A DNA stretch of 64,000 bases from Sphingomonas pruni NBRC 15498. Lineage in GTDB: Bacteria > Pseudomonadota > Alphaproteobacteria > Sphingomonadales > Sphingomonadaceae. The translations under genes were made by a program, and so were the position numbers. The notes below the pieces were generated by a model, which saw only the letters and a list, made by a program, of their open reading frames with translations, was not told the DNA's origin and searched no databases. The stretch spans positions 1 through 64,000 of the forward strand of contig NZ_BCYZ01000017.1 of NCBI RefSeq assembly GCF_001598455.1. Reading direction: 5' to 3'. Below are positions 46,189 through 54,742 of the stretch, one piece after another (positions within the stretch are counted from its first letter, which is position 1; each line of letters starts with the position of its first letter).

Positions 46189-46212
46189 CCCCTCTCCCGC
46201 CAGGGGAGAGGG
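46189..46212. repeat. REP-like palindrome between convergent genes
   Basis: CCCTCTCCC and GGGAGAGGG around a short loop, 6 nt after the glycosyltransferase stop. It belongs to the same family as the palindromes at 19541, 19656 and 25595, with a shortened centre. It lies between convergent transcripts and may double as a terminator, though it has no T-tract. Confidence 0.6.
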
Positions 46213-46237
46213 TTGGAAAGAACGCTATCGATCGACG

Positions 46238-48040
46238 TCAGGCGGCCGCGAACATCTCCGGCGGCAGGGCCATCAGCGCTTCCGCCCCGCTTTCGATCTT
46301 GCGGCGCAATGCTCCTGCGTCGGGCATGATGCGTTCTGCATAGTAACGCGCGGTGGTCAGCTTCGCGTCGAGGAACGCGACATCGCCTTCACCCGCCGCC
46401 TTCAGCTTCGCCGCCGCGGCGGCCATCCGCAACCACATCAGACCGACCGCGACGATGCCCATTAAGTGCATGTAGCTGTGCGCGCCTGCGCCGACATTGT
46501 TGGGATTGGTCATGCCGTTTTGCAGGAACCACATGGTCGCGGCCTGCAATTCGCCATTGGCCTTTTCCAGCCGCGCGGCAAAATCGGCCGTTGCCGGATC
46601 GCCCTTCGCGGCGGCCACTTCCTCGCCGACCACCTTGAACAGCGTCTGCACCGCGCGCCCGCCATTGGCGGCGAGCTTGCGGCCGACCAGGTCCATCGCC
46701 TGGACGCCGTTGGTGCCTTCATAGATCATCGAGATACGGGCATCGCGGACATACTGCTCCATGCCCCATTCGCGGATATAGCCGTGTCCGCCATAGACCT
46801 GCTGCGCATTGGTCGCGATGTCGTAGCCCTTGTCGGTGCCATAGCCCTTGATCACCGGAGTCAGCAGCCCGACCAGATCGGCGGCGAGCTGCCTTTCCTC
46901 CTCGCTCGCGGCGGCATGCTCGAGGTCGACCTGGAGCGCACCCCACAGGCAGAGCGCGCGCAATCCCTCGGTCATTGCCTTGGCGTCCATCAGCATGCGG
47001 CGCACGTCGGGATGAACGAACAGCGTATCCGCCTTCTCGTTCGGTTCGGCCGGCCCGGTCAGTGCCCGGCCCTGACGGCGATCATGGGCGTATTGAACGG
47101 CGTTCTGATAGGCGGTTTCGGCGACGGCCAGGCCCTGCAGTCCCACGCCGAGCCGCGCGGCGTTCATCATGATGAACATCGCGGCCAGGCCCTTCATCTC
47201 CTCGCCGACCAGCCAGCCCTTGGCACCATCGTAATTCATCACGCAGGTCGAATTGCCGTGGATGCCCATCTTGTGTTCGATCGACCCGCAGCTGACCGCA
47301 TTGCGCTCGCCGAGCGATCCGTCCGCGTTGACGAGGATCTTGGGCACGACGAACAGCGAAATGCCTTTCGAGCTGTCGGGCGCGCCGGGAGTCTTGGCCA
47401 GCACCAGATGGATGATGTTGCTGGTCAAATCGTGCTCGCCGGCCGAGATGAAAATCTTGGTGCCGGTGATCGCATAAGAGCCGTCGGCCTGTGGCTCGGC
47501 CTTGGTACGGATGAGGCCCAGGTCGGTACCGCATTGCGGCTCGGTCAGGTTCATCGTGCCGCCCCACTCGCCCGACACCATCTTGGGCACGTAGAGCTGC
47601 TGCTGCTCGGGGCTGCCCTTGACCAGTAAAGCGGCGATCGCGCCGTGGGTAAGGCCAGGATACATGGCGAACGCCATGTTGGCAGAGATCATGAATTCCT
47701 GAAACGCGGTCGAGACGACGTGCGGCATTTCCTGTCCGCCGAACGCCGCCGGCGCGCTGAGCGTGCCCCAGCCCGATTCGACGAACTGCAGATAAGCTTC
47801 CTTGAACCCCTTGGGCGTCGTCACGCTGCCGTCGTCGTGGCGCGTACAGCCCTCCAGGTCGCCGGATTGGTTGAGCGGGAACAAGACTTCGGCGACGAAC
47901 TTTCCGCCTTCTTCGAGCACGGCATCGACCGTCTCGGGTGTCGCATTCTCGAAGCCCGGCAAATTGGCGTAGCGCTCGATCCCGAGCACATGATCGAGCA
48001 CAAAGCGCGTGTCGCGCACCGGGGGCGTGTATTGCGGCAT
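46238..48040 (-). CDS. Acyl-CoA dehydrogenase (DmdC/large-ACAD type)
   Basis: FAD enzyme of about 600 residues for alpha-beta oxidation of an acyl-CoA. Conserved pieces: [80 protein letters not shown] and [20 protein letters not shown] with the catalytic-base region. The extended C-terminal domain is typical of ACADs near 600 residues, including 3-methylmercaptopropionyl-CoA dehydrogenases, but the chain cannot be assigned a substrate. It starts 2 nt after the MerR gene with AAGGA upstream, so they form an operon. Confidence 0.92.
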   Translation of the reverse strand: MPQYTPPVRDTRFVLDHVLGIERYANLPGFENATPETVDAVLEEGGKFVAEVLFPLNQSGDLEGCTRHDDGSVTTPKGFKEAYLQFVESGWGTLSAPAAFGGQEMPHVVSTAFQEFMISANMAFAMYPGLTHGAIAALLVKGSPEQQQLYVPKMVSGEWGGTMNLTEPQCGTDLGLIRTKAEPQADGSYAITGTKIFISAGEHDLTSNIIHLVLAKTPGAPDSSKGISLFVVPKILVNADGSLGERNAVSCGSIEHKMGIHGNSTCVMNYDGAKGWLVGEEMKGLAAMFIMMNAARLGVGLQGLAVAETAYQNAVQYAHDRRQGRALTGPAEPNEKADTLFVHPDVRRMLMDAKAMTEGLRALCLWGALQVDLEHAAASEEERQLAADLVGLLTPVIKGYGTDKGYDIATNAQQVYGGHGYIREWGMEQYVRDARISMIYEGTNGVQAMDLVGRKLAANGGRAVQTLFKVVGEEVAAAKGDPATADFAARLEKANGELQAATMWFLQNGMTNPNNVGAGAHSYMHLMGIVAVGLMWLRMAAAAAKLKAAGEGDVAFLDAKLTTARYYAERIMPDAGALRRKIESGAEALMALPPEMFAAA

Positions 48041-48042
48041 GG

Positions 48043-48471
48043 TCAGTCCTTCTGGTGATCGGCGCGCGAGCCTTGCTCGAGCAACGCGATGAAATCGTTG
48101 AGTTCTGCGATGGCGGCGTCGATGTCGCGCTTTTGCTGGTGAAGAAGGCCGACGCGCTCCTTGCAACGATCGATCGTCCGCTCGCGCTGGGTGCGGCGGT
48201 CGTCGCCGACATCGTACAGGTCGATCAGCTCGCGAATCTCGGTCAGCGAAAAGCCGACGCGCTTGCCGCGCAGGATCCAGGCGAGCCGTGCGCGGTCGCG
48301 ATGCGAATAGATCCGTTGCGTGCCGCGCCGTTCCGGCGAGATCAGCCCCTCATCCTCATAGAAACGCAGCGCCCGCGCCGTGACGCCAAATTCGGTGGAC
48401 AGGTCGGAAATGGAAAAGCTGTGCCGGTCATGGAGCGGCGCGATCGGGGCGTAGGACGGAACCCAGGACAT
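48043..48471 (-). CDS. MerR-family transcriptional regulator of acyl-CoA metabolism
   Basis: A 142-residue regulator with the MerR winged-helix N-terminus ([40 protein letters not shown]) and a coiled-coil C-terminus ([20 protein letters not shown]). There is no Cys metal-binding set, as in the MerR members that control fatty-acid and branched-chain catabolism. It is immediately upstream of an acyl-CoA dehydrogenase and downstream of a perfect 16-bp palindrome, so it probably controls this operon and itself. ATG 48471. Confidence 0.9.
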   Translation of the reverse strand: MSWVPSYAPIAPLHDRHSFSISDLSTEFGVTARALRFYEDEGLISPERRGTQRIYSHRDRARLAWILRGKRVGFSLTEIRELIDLYDVGDDRRTQRERTIDRCKERVGLLHQQKRDIDAAIAELNDFIALLEQGSRADHQKD

Positions 48472-48490
48472 GGCACCTTTTTACGCGTAC

Positions 48491-48506
48491 TTGACGTTAA
48501 CGTCAA
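48491..48506. promoter_or_regulatory. Perfect 16-bp palindrome upstream of the MerR gene, probable operator
   Basis: TTGACGTTAACGTCAA is an unbroken palindrome 20 nt upstream of the merR ATG. Its TTGACG half also reads as a -35 box toward merR. MerR-family regulators bind palindromes of this length over their own promoters. The nearby lipoprotein gene starts some 500 bp away on the same strand and ends just upstream of this site. Confidence 0.7.
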
Positions 48507-48519
48507 AGGGGTCGTGCGC

Positions 48520-49014
48520 TCATTTGGCCGACGCGCAGAGCATCCTACCTCTGCCGTCACGCAACGCGCTCGCCTCCGACGGCGAATCGCTCATCCGTTC
48601 CGCGCTGAGCCCGGCTAGCGAACCACGCGAGGAACAGGCTTTCTGGCAGGCGTCGGGCAAACGGCCGGGGAAAACGATCCGGTCGCCCTCGAACCTCGCG
48701 TCGAAATTGCAGCCTGGGGTGTCGGTGAGCTCGACATGCAGATCCTCGCCGGCGCGGGTCGCCTCGCCTTGCGCGCTGCAATGATAGGTGTCGCCATAAT
48801 CTACAGAGATGCCGATCCGAAACGCGGTCGCGCTCGGCACCACGCAGATGCGGTCGCGGTCGCGTGTATAGAGGCCGGTCGGGTCGGTATTGGCGGGATC
48901 GGAGATCACACCGGCTTCGATCGCTGCGGCTTCGAGGCTGGTCGGAGTTGAGGTCGCTTGCGGGGCGGGCTGGCCGCCATGGCAGCCGGCCAAGTTCGAC
49001 AACACTGTCAACAT
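48520..49014 (-). CDS. Small lipoprotein, unknown function
   Basis: A 164-residue frame whose product begins MLTVLSNLAGCHGGQPAPQA; LAGC is a lipobox with Cys11, making the signal segment unusually short. The body contains FRIGISVDYGDTYHCSAQGE and LTDTPGCNFDARFEGDRIVF and four further Cys residues in a secreted-type pattern (VSIVFPG region and DACQKACSSRG). The frame remains open upstream to 49191, but that stretch is the REPIN-like repeat at 49039-49139, so those residues are probably not translated. I recognise no family. Confidence 0.65.
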   Translation of the reverse strand: MLTVLSNLAGCHGGQPAPQATSTPTSLEAAAIEAGVISDPANTDPTGLYTRDRDRICVVPSATAFRIGISVDYGDTYHCSAQGEATRAGEDLHVELTDTPGCNFDARFEGDRIVFPGRLPDACQKACSSRGSLAGLSAERMSDSPSEASALRDGRGRMLCASAK

Positions 49015-49038
49015 CCCAACCCGGGCCCATAATATGCT

Positions 49039-49140
49039 TCCCCGGCAAAGGCCGGGGCCCAGCATCGGCCCACTAAGTTGGGAAGGACAACTCGCAGGCT
49101 CAGACGCCACGAAACTGGGCCCCGGCCTTCGCCGGGGGAG
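49039..49140. repeat. REPIN-like inverted repeat pair
   Basis: A left palindrome at 49039-49062 and a right one at 49115-49140 are inverted copies (one base inserted, one changed) around about 52 nt of unique sequence. Each contains the CCCCGGC / GCCGGGG hairpin core, shared with the repeats at 51881 and 52245. Two REP palindromes in opposite orientation on a short spacer is the arrangement called a REPIN. It lies between hisI and the upstream end of the small lipoprotein gene. Confidence 0.8.
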
Positions 49141-49183
49141 CGTGAAGAACGATAAGACGGACTTCCACACCACCCAGACCATC

Positions 49184-49546
49184 TCACCCAATTCGAGCCA
49201 GTCCGTTCTTCATCACTCGCCGATAGAAGCACGACCGCTCACCGGTATGGCACGCCGGGCCCGCAGGATCGACGATCAGCCACACCGCATCCTGATCGCA
49301 ATCGATCCTGATGTCGCGCACGCGCATGACATTCCCCGACGTCGCGCCCTTACGCCACAATTCCGCGCGGCTGCGCGACCAGAACACCGCGTCTCCGCTT
49401 TCGACCGTTGCCGCCAGCGCTTCCGCGTTCATGTGCGCGAGCATCAGCACTTCACCCGAATCGCCGTCTGTGACCACTGCCGTGATCAGCCCGTCGGCAC
49501 CCCATTTCGGATCGAGCGTCAGCCCGGTTTCACGCGAGTCGGTCAT
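49184..49546 (-). CDS. hisI: Phosphoribosyl-AMP cyclohydrolase
   Basis: Third step of histidine biosynthesis, opening the adenine ring of PR-AMP. 120 residues, monofunctional (no HisE domain). Motifs: [40 protein letters not shown], and the zinc/magnesium sites [20 protein letters not shown] and [13 protein letters not shown]. It stands apart from other his genes and is convergent with nothing; the stop is 44 nt from the REPIN-like repeat. Confidence 0.96.
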   Translation of the reverse strand: MTDSRETGLTLDPKWGADGLITAVVTDGDSGEVLMLAHMNAEALAATVESGDAVFWSRSRAELWRKGATSGNVMRVRDIRIDCDQDAVWLIVDPAGPACHTGERSCFYRRVMKNGLARIG

Positions 49547-49688
49547 GCCCCTCCCCTAGCGCGGCACCGCGATCCGACAAAATCGGCACAAGGCGTATGA
49601 CAAATACGCGACAAACCCGGCAGGCGTCACTATATGGCCGAGCGCCACAGCAGCACGGATCGCAGGGTCCGCACTGAGTACGGACACC

Positions 49689-51146
49689 ATGCTGACCACG
49701 AATCCTTTTGACGACGACAAACTCCGCGAGGAGTGCGGCATTTTCGGTGTGTCCGGTGCGGACGGCGCCGCGGCGCTGGTGGCGCTGGGGCTGCACGCCC
49801 TCCAGCATCGCGGACAGGAAGCCGCCGGCATCACCAGTTGGGACGGCAAGCATTTCCACAGCCACCGCGCGATGGGCCATGTCGCCGGCAATTTCGACAA
49901 AGACGAGATCATGGGCGGGCTGCGCGGGCAGACCGCTTGCGGCCATGTCCGCTACTCGACCACCGGTGAGACCGCGCTCCGGAATGTCCAGCCGCTCTAT
50001 GCCGAACTTGCCACCGGCGGGTTCGCGGTCGCGCATAACGGCAATATCTCCAACGCTTTCCGTCTGCGCAACGATCTCGTCCAGCGCGGCGCGATCTTCC
50101 AGTCGACCAGCGATACCGAAGTCATCATCCATCTGGTCGCGACCAGCTCCTATCGCGATCCGCTCGACAAGTTCGTCGATGCGCTGCGCCGGGTGGAAGG
50201 CGCCTATTCGCTGATCGTGCTGACCCCGACCGGCATGATGGCGTGCCGCGATCCGCTCGGCATCCGGCCCCTGGTGATGGGCAAATTGGGCGACTCGGTC
50301 ATCTTCGCGTCAGAAACCGTCGCGCTCGACGTGGTCGGGGCAGAATTCGTCCGCTCGGTCGAGCCGGGCGAGCTGATCATCGTCGAGGACGGCAAGCTGC
50401 GCTCGCTGCGCCCGTTCGGCCAGACCGCGCCGCGACCGTGCATCTTCGAATGGGTCTATTTCTCGCGGCCCGATTCGATCGCCGGCGACCAGTCGGTCTA
50501 TTCGGTCCGAAAGGCGATCGGCGCGCAGCTCGCGATCGAATCGCCGGTCGAGGCCGATCTGGTCATTCCGGTGCCCGATTCGGGCGTGCCTGCCGCAATC
50601 GGCTATGCCCAGCAATCGGGTATCCCGTTCGAGCTGGGCATCATCCGCTCGCATTATGTCGGCCGCACCTTCATCCAGCCGGGCGCCGAGGTCCGTCGCC
50701 TGGGCGTGAAGCTCAAGCACAATGCCAATCGCGCGCTGATCAAGGACAAGTCGATCATCCTGGTCGACGATTCGATCGTCCGCGGCACGACCAGTCTCAA
50801 GATCGTCGAGATGATGCGCGAAGCTGGGGCGCGCGAAGTGCATATGCGCATCGCTTCCCCGCCGACCACGCATTCCTGCTTCTACGGCGTCGATACGCCC
50901 GAGCGCGAGAAGCTGCTCGCGTCGCGCTATTCGGTCCCGGGCATGACCGACTTCATCCATGCCGACAGCCTAGCGTTCGTGTCGATCGACGGCCTGTACA
51001 AGGCGCTGGGCGAAGCGGGGCGCAACGGGCCCGCCCCCAAATATTGTGACGCTTGCTTCACCGGCGATTATCCGACGGTGCTGACCGATTACAGCGACGC
51101 GCATATGGACGAGCAACTCGCCCTCCACCCCGAAGCCGCGGAATAA
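49689..51146 (+). CDS. purF: Amidophosphoribosyltransferase
   Basis: First committed enzyme of purine synthesis: makes phosphoribosylamine from PRPP and glutamine. 485 residues. The glutamine-amidotransferase nucleophile is Cys16 in DDKLREECGIFGVSG, so a 15-residue propeptide is expected. HRGQEAAGITSWDG and YSTTGETALRN are in the N-terminal domain; the PRPP loop is SIILVDDSIVRGTTSLKIVE. Cys ligands suited to an Fe-S cluster are present late in the chain (SPPTTHSCFYGVDTPER, PKYCDACFTGDYPT). An SDR gene follows after 1 nt. Confidence 0.97.
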   Translation: MLTTNPFDDDKLREECGIFGVSGADGAAALVALGLHALQHRGQEAAGITSWDGKHFHSHRAMGHVAGNFDKDEIMGGLRGQTACGHVRYSTTGETALRNVQPLYAELATGGFAVAHNGNISNAFRLRNDLVQRGAIFQSTSDTEVIIHLVATSSYRDPLDKFVDALRRVEGAYSLIVLTPTGMMACRDPLGIRPLVMGKLGDSVIFASETVALDVVGAEFVRSVEPGELIIVEDGKLRSLRPFGQTAPRPCIFEWVYFSRPDSIAGDQSVYSVRKAIGAQLAIESPVEADLVIPVPDSGVPAAIGYAQQSGIPFELGIIRSHYVGRTFIQPGAEVRRLGVKLKHNANRALIKDKSIILVDDSIVRGTTSLKIVEMMREAGAREVHMRIASPPTTHSCFYGVDTPEREKLLASRYSVPGMTDFIHADSLAFVSIDGLYKALGEAGRNGPAPKYCDACFTGDYPTVLTDYSDAHMDEQLALHPEAAE

Positions 51147-51147
51147 C

Positions 51148-51855
51148 ATGACGAAAAGATTTGAGGGCCAGCTTGCGCTGGTGACCGGCGCGAGCCGTGG
51201 GATCGGCGCCGCCACGGCAAAGGCGCTCGCGGCAGAAGGCGCGCATGTCATCCTGACCGCGCGCACCGCCGGCGCACTCGAGCAGGTCGAGGAAGCGATC
51301 CACGCCACGGGCGGCACCGCGACCATCGCGCCGCTCGATCTGATCGAAACCGACAGCATCGCGCGATTGGCCAGTGCGGTCGCGGAACGCTGGGGAACGC
51401 TCGACATTCTGGTGCTCAACGCGGCGACGCTCGGTTCGCTGTCCGCAGTACAGGCGATCGATCCCAAGGAATTCGCCAAGGTCATGACGCTCAACGTCAG
51501 CGCGCAACAAGCGCTGATCGCCGCGTTCGATTCGGCGTTACGCAAATCGGCGCGCGCGCGGGTAGTCGGTGTCACATCCAAGGTCGGTCGCCAGCCGCGT
51601 GCCTTCTGGGGCGCGTACGGCGCGTCAAAGGCAGCGTTCGAGACATTGATCCAGGCCTATGGCGAGGAAGTCGAGGGCATCAGCAACATCCGCGTCGCCC
51701 TGCTCGACCCCGGCGCCACGCGCACCGCGATGCGCGAGCGGGCATATCCGGGTGAAGATCCCGCCAGCGTCAAGCCGCCGGAACTAGTGGCGGACAAGAT
51801 CGTCGAGTTGGTCGCTAGCGATGTCGCGTCGGGGCATGTCGAGCGGATGGGCTGA
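51148..51855 (+). CDS. Short-chain dehydrogenase/reductase
   Basis: NAD(P)-dependent SDR, 235 residues. Cofactor motif ALVTGASRGIGAATAKALAA near residue 10, LVLNAATLGSL (NAG-like), active-site Ser and YxxxK in VTSKVGRQP with YGASKAAFETLI. One base separates it from purF, so they are co-transcribed. Its substrate is not evident; a YciK/DhaA-type oxidoreductase role is possible. It ends 25 nt before the left repeat of the GIY-YIG cassette. Confidence 0.9.
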   Translation: MTKRFEGQLALVTGASRGIGAATAKALAAEGAHVILTARTAGALEQVEEAIHATGGTATIAPLDLIETDSIARLASAVAERWGTLDILVLNAATLGSLSAVQAIDPKEFAKVMTLNVSAQQALIAAFDSALRKSARARVVGVTSKVGRQPRAFWGAYGASKAAFETLIQAYGEEVEGISNIRVALLDPGATRTAMRERAYPGEDPASVKPPELVADKIVELVASDVASGHVERMG

Positions 51856-51880
51856 GGCTCGAACCCTAGCCTCCCTACTC

Positions 51881-51918
51881 CGTCACTCCGGCCTTGTGCC
51901 GGGGTCTGCCGGGCGGCA
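51881..51918. repeat. Left 38-bp inverted repeat of the GIY-YIG cassette
   Basis: Matches the inverse of 52245-52282 at 36 of 38 positions. It contains the hairpin core CCGGCCTTGTGCCGG followed by a second small palindrome (TGCCGGGCGGCA). A shorter relative is at 62133-62161, and the core is shared with the REPIN-like repeat at 49039-49140. Confidence 0.9.
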
Positions 51919-51927
51919 GACTATGGC

Positions 51928-52242
51928 GTGGAGATCGAACGAACACCTTGCGTCTATCTTCTGGCCAAGGCGTATCACAGCACGCTCTTCACTGGGGTTA
52001 CGTCCAATCTAGTAGGTCGAATCATCCAGCACCGTGAGGGTACATTCGGCGGCTTTACCAAAAGGTACGGCGTCTATCGACTTGTCTGGTATATGACCGG
52101 AGATACGATGGAGGCCGTCATCACGCGCGAAAAGCAGATCAAACGCTGGCCTCGCGAATACAAATACAATCTAATTGAAGAGCTCAATCCGACTTGGAAT
52201 GACCTTGCGGTGGGTCTCGGCCTTCCGCCTCTGGCACCGTGA
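51928..52242 (+). CDS. GIY-YIG nuclease-domain protein inside a palindrome-flanked cassette
   Basis: A 104-residue single-domain GIY-YIG (URI) protein. The family elements are visible: TPCVYLLAKAYHSTLFTGVT holds the two strand motifs (VYLLA for GIY, LFTGV for YIG), VGRIIQHREG has the helix Arg, AVITREKQIKRWPREYK the catalytic Glu, and LIEELNPTWNDLA the C-terminal Asn. The start is GTG 51928. The gene fills the space between two 38-bp inverted repeats: 9 nt after the left repeat and 2 nt before the right one. Its codon context has more A/T than its neighbours. These proteins are often annotated as excinuclease-like; the arrangement instead suggests a nuclease that acts on the repeats. Confidence 0.88.
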   Translation: MEIERTPCVYLLAKAYHSTLFTGVTSNLVGRIIQHREGTFGGFTKRYGVYRLVWYMTGDTMEAVITREKQIKRWPREYKYNLIEELNPTWNDLAVGLGLPPLAP

Positions 52243-52244
52243 CG

Positions 52245-52282
52245 TGCTGCCCGGCAGACCCCGGCACAAGGCCGGGGTGACG
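52245..52282. repeat. Right 38-bp inverted repeat of the GIY-YIG cassette
   Basis: Inverse of the left repeat with 36 of 38 identities (differences at positions 7 and 35). It begins 2 nt after the nuclease stop codon and ends 26 nt before the convergent serine-hydrolase stop. The inner small palindrome is TGCTGCCCGGCA here, slightly different from the left side. Confidence 0.9.
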
Positions 52283-52308
52283 ATGTAGTCGTGCGGAGTT
52301 GACAGTCC

Positions 52309-53466
52309 CTATTCCGCCGCCGCCTCGATCTTCTTCCAGAATTCGGCTCGCTCCGCCGACAGCTTCTCGGCCGTCGCGGTCGGCCACGATCCCGACATGA
52401 CGACAACCAGCTTCTTCGCCGGATCGACCATGATGCTCTGGCCGAAAATACCGAGCGCGGCGAAGCGGCCGCCGGGCATCGTCCACCACTGATAGCCATA
52501 GCCGAAGCCGCCTTCGTCCTTGGGGATCGGCACCTGGTTGGTGGTCGCGCTGGCGAACCAGCCGTCGGGCACCACGCCCTTGCCACCCGACAGCGCGAAC
52601 ATCCCCATCCGGGCATAATCGCGCAAGCTCACCGACAGGCAGCATCCGCTGACCTCGCTTCCCGCCGGGTTGGTCATCCAGAACGCGTCGCGCTCCATTC
52701 CCCAGGGCTTCCACACCTTCTCGGTCAGATAGTCGGCCAGGCTCTTCTTGGTCGCGCGCTCGACCAGCACACCGATCAGGTTGGTCTCGCCGGTCTTGTA
52801 GACCCATTTCGTACCGGGCGTGCTCTCGCGGGGAAGCTTCTTCATGTACCAGACGGTCGGGTCCTGCCCCGCCGGTACTGGGTCGGAGAACATCCGGGCC
52901 ACGTCGGACTTGGGATCAGTATAATCCTCGTTCCACTTCACGCCCGACGTCATCGTCAGCAGCTGGCGCACCGTCACGCCGTCATACCCGCCGCCGGCGA
53001 GATCCGGGATGTATCGCGTCACCGGATCGTCGATCGACTTGATATACCCGTCACGGATCGCCGCGCCGACCAGGGTCGAGGTGAACGACTTGGCGACCGA
53101 GAAGCTGGTCCAGCGTCCATCAGCGCCGTAGCCGAGCCCATAGCGTTCGAGCCGGACCTTCCCATCCTGCACCACGATCAGCCCGGCGATGTTCAGGTCG
53201 GCCAGGCCCGCTTTGACGTCGGTCTCCGCTATCGGGAGCGGTTTGCCGTTGGGGAGCGGGCGGACCTTGGCCCCAGCCTTGACGACATGGCCAGGGAAGA
53301 TCTTTTCCATCTCGCGGAAATTCTGGTCGCGCTGCGGCTGGCTCCAGAACAACACCTCGGCGCCGACCTGGCGAAGCTTCGCGCTATTGTCGGGCGTGGC
53401 GATGACCGATTGCGCCGACGCCACCCCCGCCAGTGCGAATGCGGCAAGCAGACCAAAACCTTTCAT
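52309..53466 (-). CDS. Serine hydrolase, beta-lactamase/class C-PBP family
   Basis: A 385-residue exported hydrolase (signal peptide KGFGLLAAFALAGVASAQSV). The catalytic SxxK motif is FSVAKSFTSTLVGAAIRDGY near residue 120, and later GFGYGYQWWTMPGGRFAALG with LVVVMSGSWPT matches the usual C-terminal barrel. Beta-lactamase-like esterases and D-amino-acid peptidases share this fold, so the substrate is open. ATG 53466 overlaps the cfa stop (TGATG); the GTG one codon earlier is less likely. Confidence 0.87.
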   Translation of the reverse strand: MKGFGLLAAFALAGVASAQSVIATPDNSAKLRQVGAEVLFWSQPQRDQNFREMEKIFPGHVVKAGAKVRPLPNGKPLPIAETDVKAGLADLNIAGLIVVQDGKVRLERYGLGYGADGRWTSFSVAKSFTSTLVGAAIRDGYIKSIDDPVTRYIPDLAGGGYDGVTVRQLLTMTSGVKWNEDYTDPKSDVARMFSDPVPAGQDPTVWYMKKLPRESTPGTKWVYKTGETNLIGVLVERATKKSLADYLTEKVWKPWGMERDAFWMTNPAGSEVSGCCLSVSLRDYARMGMFALSGGKGVVPDGWFASATTNQVPIPKDEGGFGYGYQWWTMPGGRFAALGIFGQSIMVDPAKKLVVVMSGSWPTATAEKLSAERAEFWKKIEAAAE

Positions 53467-54692
53467 CACCCCTCCTTGATCAAGGTCACCTGCGCGACAT
53501 CGATCCCGCCGCCGCGGAATCCGCCCTCACAGTACATCAAATAAAAGCGCCACAAGCCGATGAAATGTTTATCGAACCTGTCCGGTAATTTGCCCGCTGC
53601 GACGACCGCATCGAACGCTTCGCGCCAGCGCTTAAGCGTCTCGGCATAGTCCAGCCGGAAAGCGTGCCGATCGCGCCACGCCAACCCGACTTTCTCCGCC
53701 AGCGCCTGGAAGCGGCTCTCCGACAGCAGCATGCCGCCTGGGAACACGTAGCGCTGGATGAAGTCCACGTTGCGCGCATAGCCCTCGAACATCGCGTCAT
53801 CGATCGCGATATACTGGATCGCGGCGCGCCCGCCGGCCTTGAGCACGCGGGCGATCGCGGCAAGATAATCCGGCCAGTATTCCTCGCCGACGGCCTCGAC
53901 CATCTCGATGCTGGCTACGCCATCGAACGTCCCGGTGACGTCACGATAATCGATCAGCTCGATCTCGACCCCGTCGAGCCCCTGCCGCGCCATTCGTGCC
54001 TCGGCATAGGCCTTCTGCTCGGTCGACAGCGTGATGCCATGGACGGCGATCCCCGCCTTCGCCGCGGTCTCCGCGAACGAGCCCCAGCCGCAGCCGATTT
54101 CGAGGATATGATCGCCGGGCTTGGTCGCAGTGCGATCGAGAATGGCCTTGAGCTTGACGTGTTGGGCGCCTTCCAGGCTTTGGCCCGGCACGTCGAACAT
54201 CGCGCTCGAATAGGTCATCGTCGGATCGAGCCACAATTCGTAGAATTCGTTGCCCAGATCATAATGGTCGTGGATGTTGCGCCGCGCACCGGCGCGATCG
54301 TTGCGGCGCGCCTTGTGCCACAAGCGGCGCAACAGCCGAGACACGCCCTGCGCTCGGCCCGTGCCTGCGAGACTGTGCCGGTTGAGCGAGAAGAGCTCGA
54401 ACAGCGCCACCGGATCCGGGCTTTCCCATTCGCCCGCCGCCCAAGCCTCGTACCAGCCAGCCGAGCCTGCGGTCGCCAGCCGCCACAAGGCCCGCCAGGT
54501 GTTGAGGATGACGATTGCCTCGGGCCCGGGCGCGCGGCCGCCAAGCCGCATCGGCGCGCCGCTCTCCGGTAACGAGACGGTAATTGCCCCCTGATCGAGG
54601 CACTTGTCGATGCGCGCCAACAGCCGTCGCCCGATCGGCGCGAACGGTCCTCCGCGGCTGCGCTGCCCCCTATCGCTCGTAGGCGCATCCAT
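53466..54692 (-). CDS. cfa: Cyclopropane-fatty-acyl-phospholipid synthase
   Basis: SAM-dependent enzyme that adds a methylene bridge to unsaturated acyl chains of membrane phospholipids. About 408 residues. SAM motif HILEIGCGWGSFAETAAKAG, HDHYDLGNEF-like segment IHDHYDLGNEFYELWLDPTM, TYSSAMFD, and the C-terminal YVFPGGMLLSESRFQALAEK and WRFYLMYCEGGFRGGGIDVA. ATG 54692 has GAGGAAAGG upstream; the open frame continues to 54995 but is not Cfa-like. It is followed by the overlapping serine-hydrolase gene and preceded by phr on the same strand. Confidence 0.95.
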   Translation of the reverse strand: MDAPTSDRGQRSRGGPFAPIGRRLLARIDKCLDQGAITVSLPESGAPMRLGGRAPGPEAIVILNTWRALWRLATAGSAGWYEAWAAGEWESPDPVALFELFSLNRHSLAGTGRAQGVSRLLRRLWHKARRNDRAGARRNIHDHYDLGNEFYELWLDPTMTYSSAMFDVPGQSLEGAQHVKLKAILDRTATKPGDHILEIGCGWGSFAETAAKAGIAVHGITLSTEQKAYAEARMARQGLDGVEIELIDYRDVTGTFDGVASIEMVEAVGEEYWPDYLAAIARVLKAGGRAAIQYIAIDDAMFEGYARNVDFIQRYVFPGGMLLSESRFQALAEKVGLAWRDRHAFRLDYAETLKRWREAFDAVVAAGKLPDRFDKHFIGLWRFYLMYCEGGFRGGGIDVAQVTLIKEG

Positions 54693-54742
54693 GCCTTTCC
54701 TCAAAGCATGTCGCAGACGTTTCGCCAAGTGATTTGGGTAAG

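Noticed and set aside
49015-49191. N-terminal extension of the small lipoprotein through the repeat
   Set aside because: The extension would translate the REPIN-like palindromes and overlap the hisI end; the lipobox is best explained by a start at 49014.
51928-52242. Reading the GIY-YIG gene as UvrC or a homing endonuclease
   Set aside because: It has only the small nuclease domain, without UvrC helices or a DNA-binding tail, and is not inside an intron or intein, so neither label fits.
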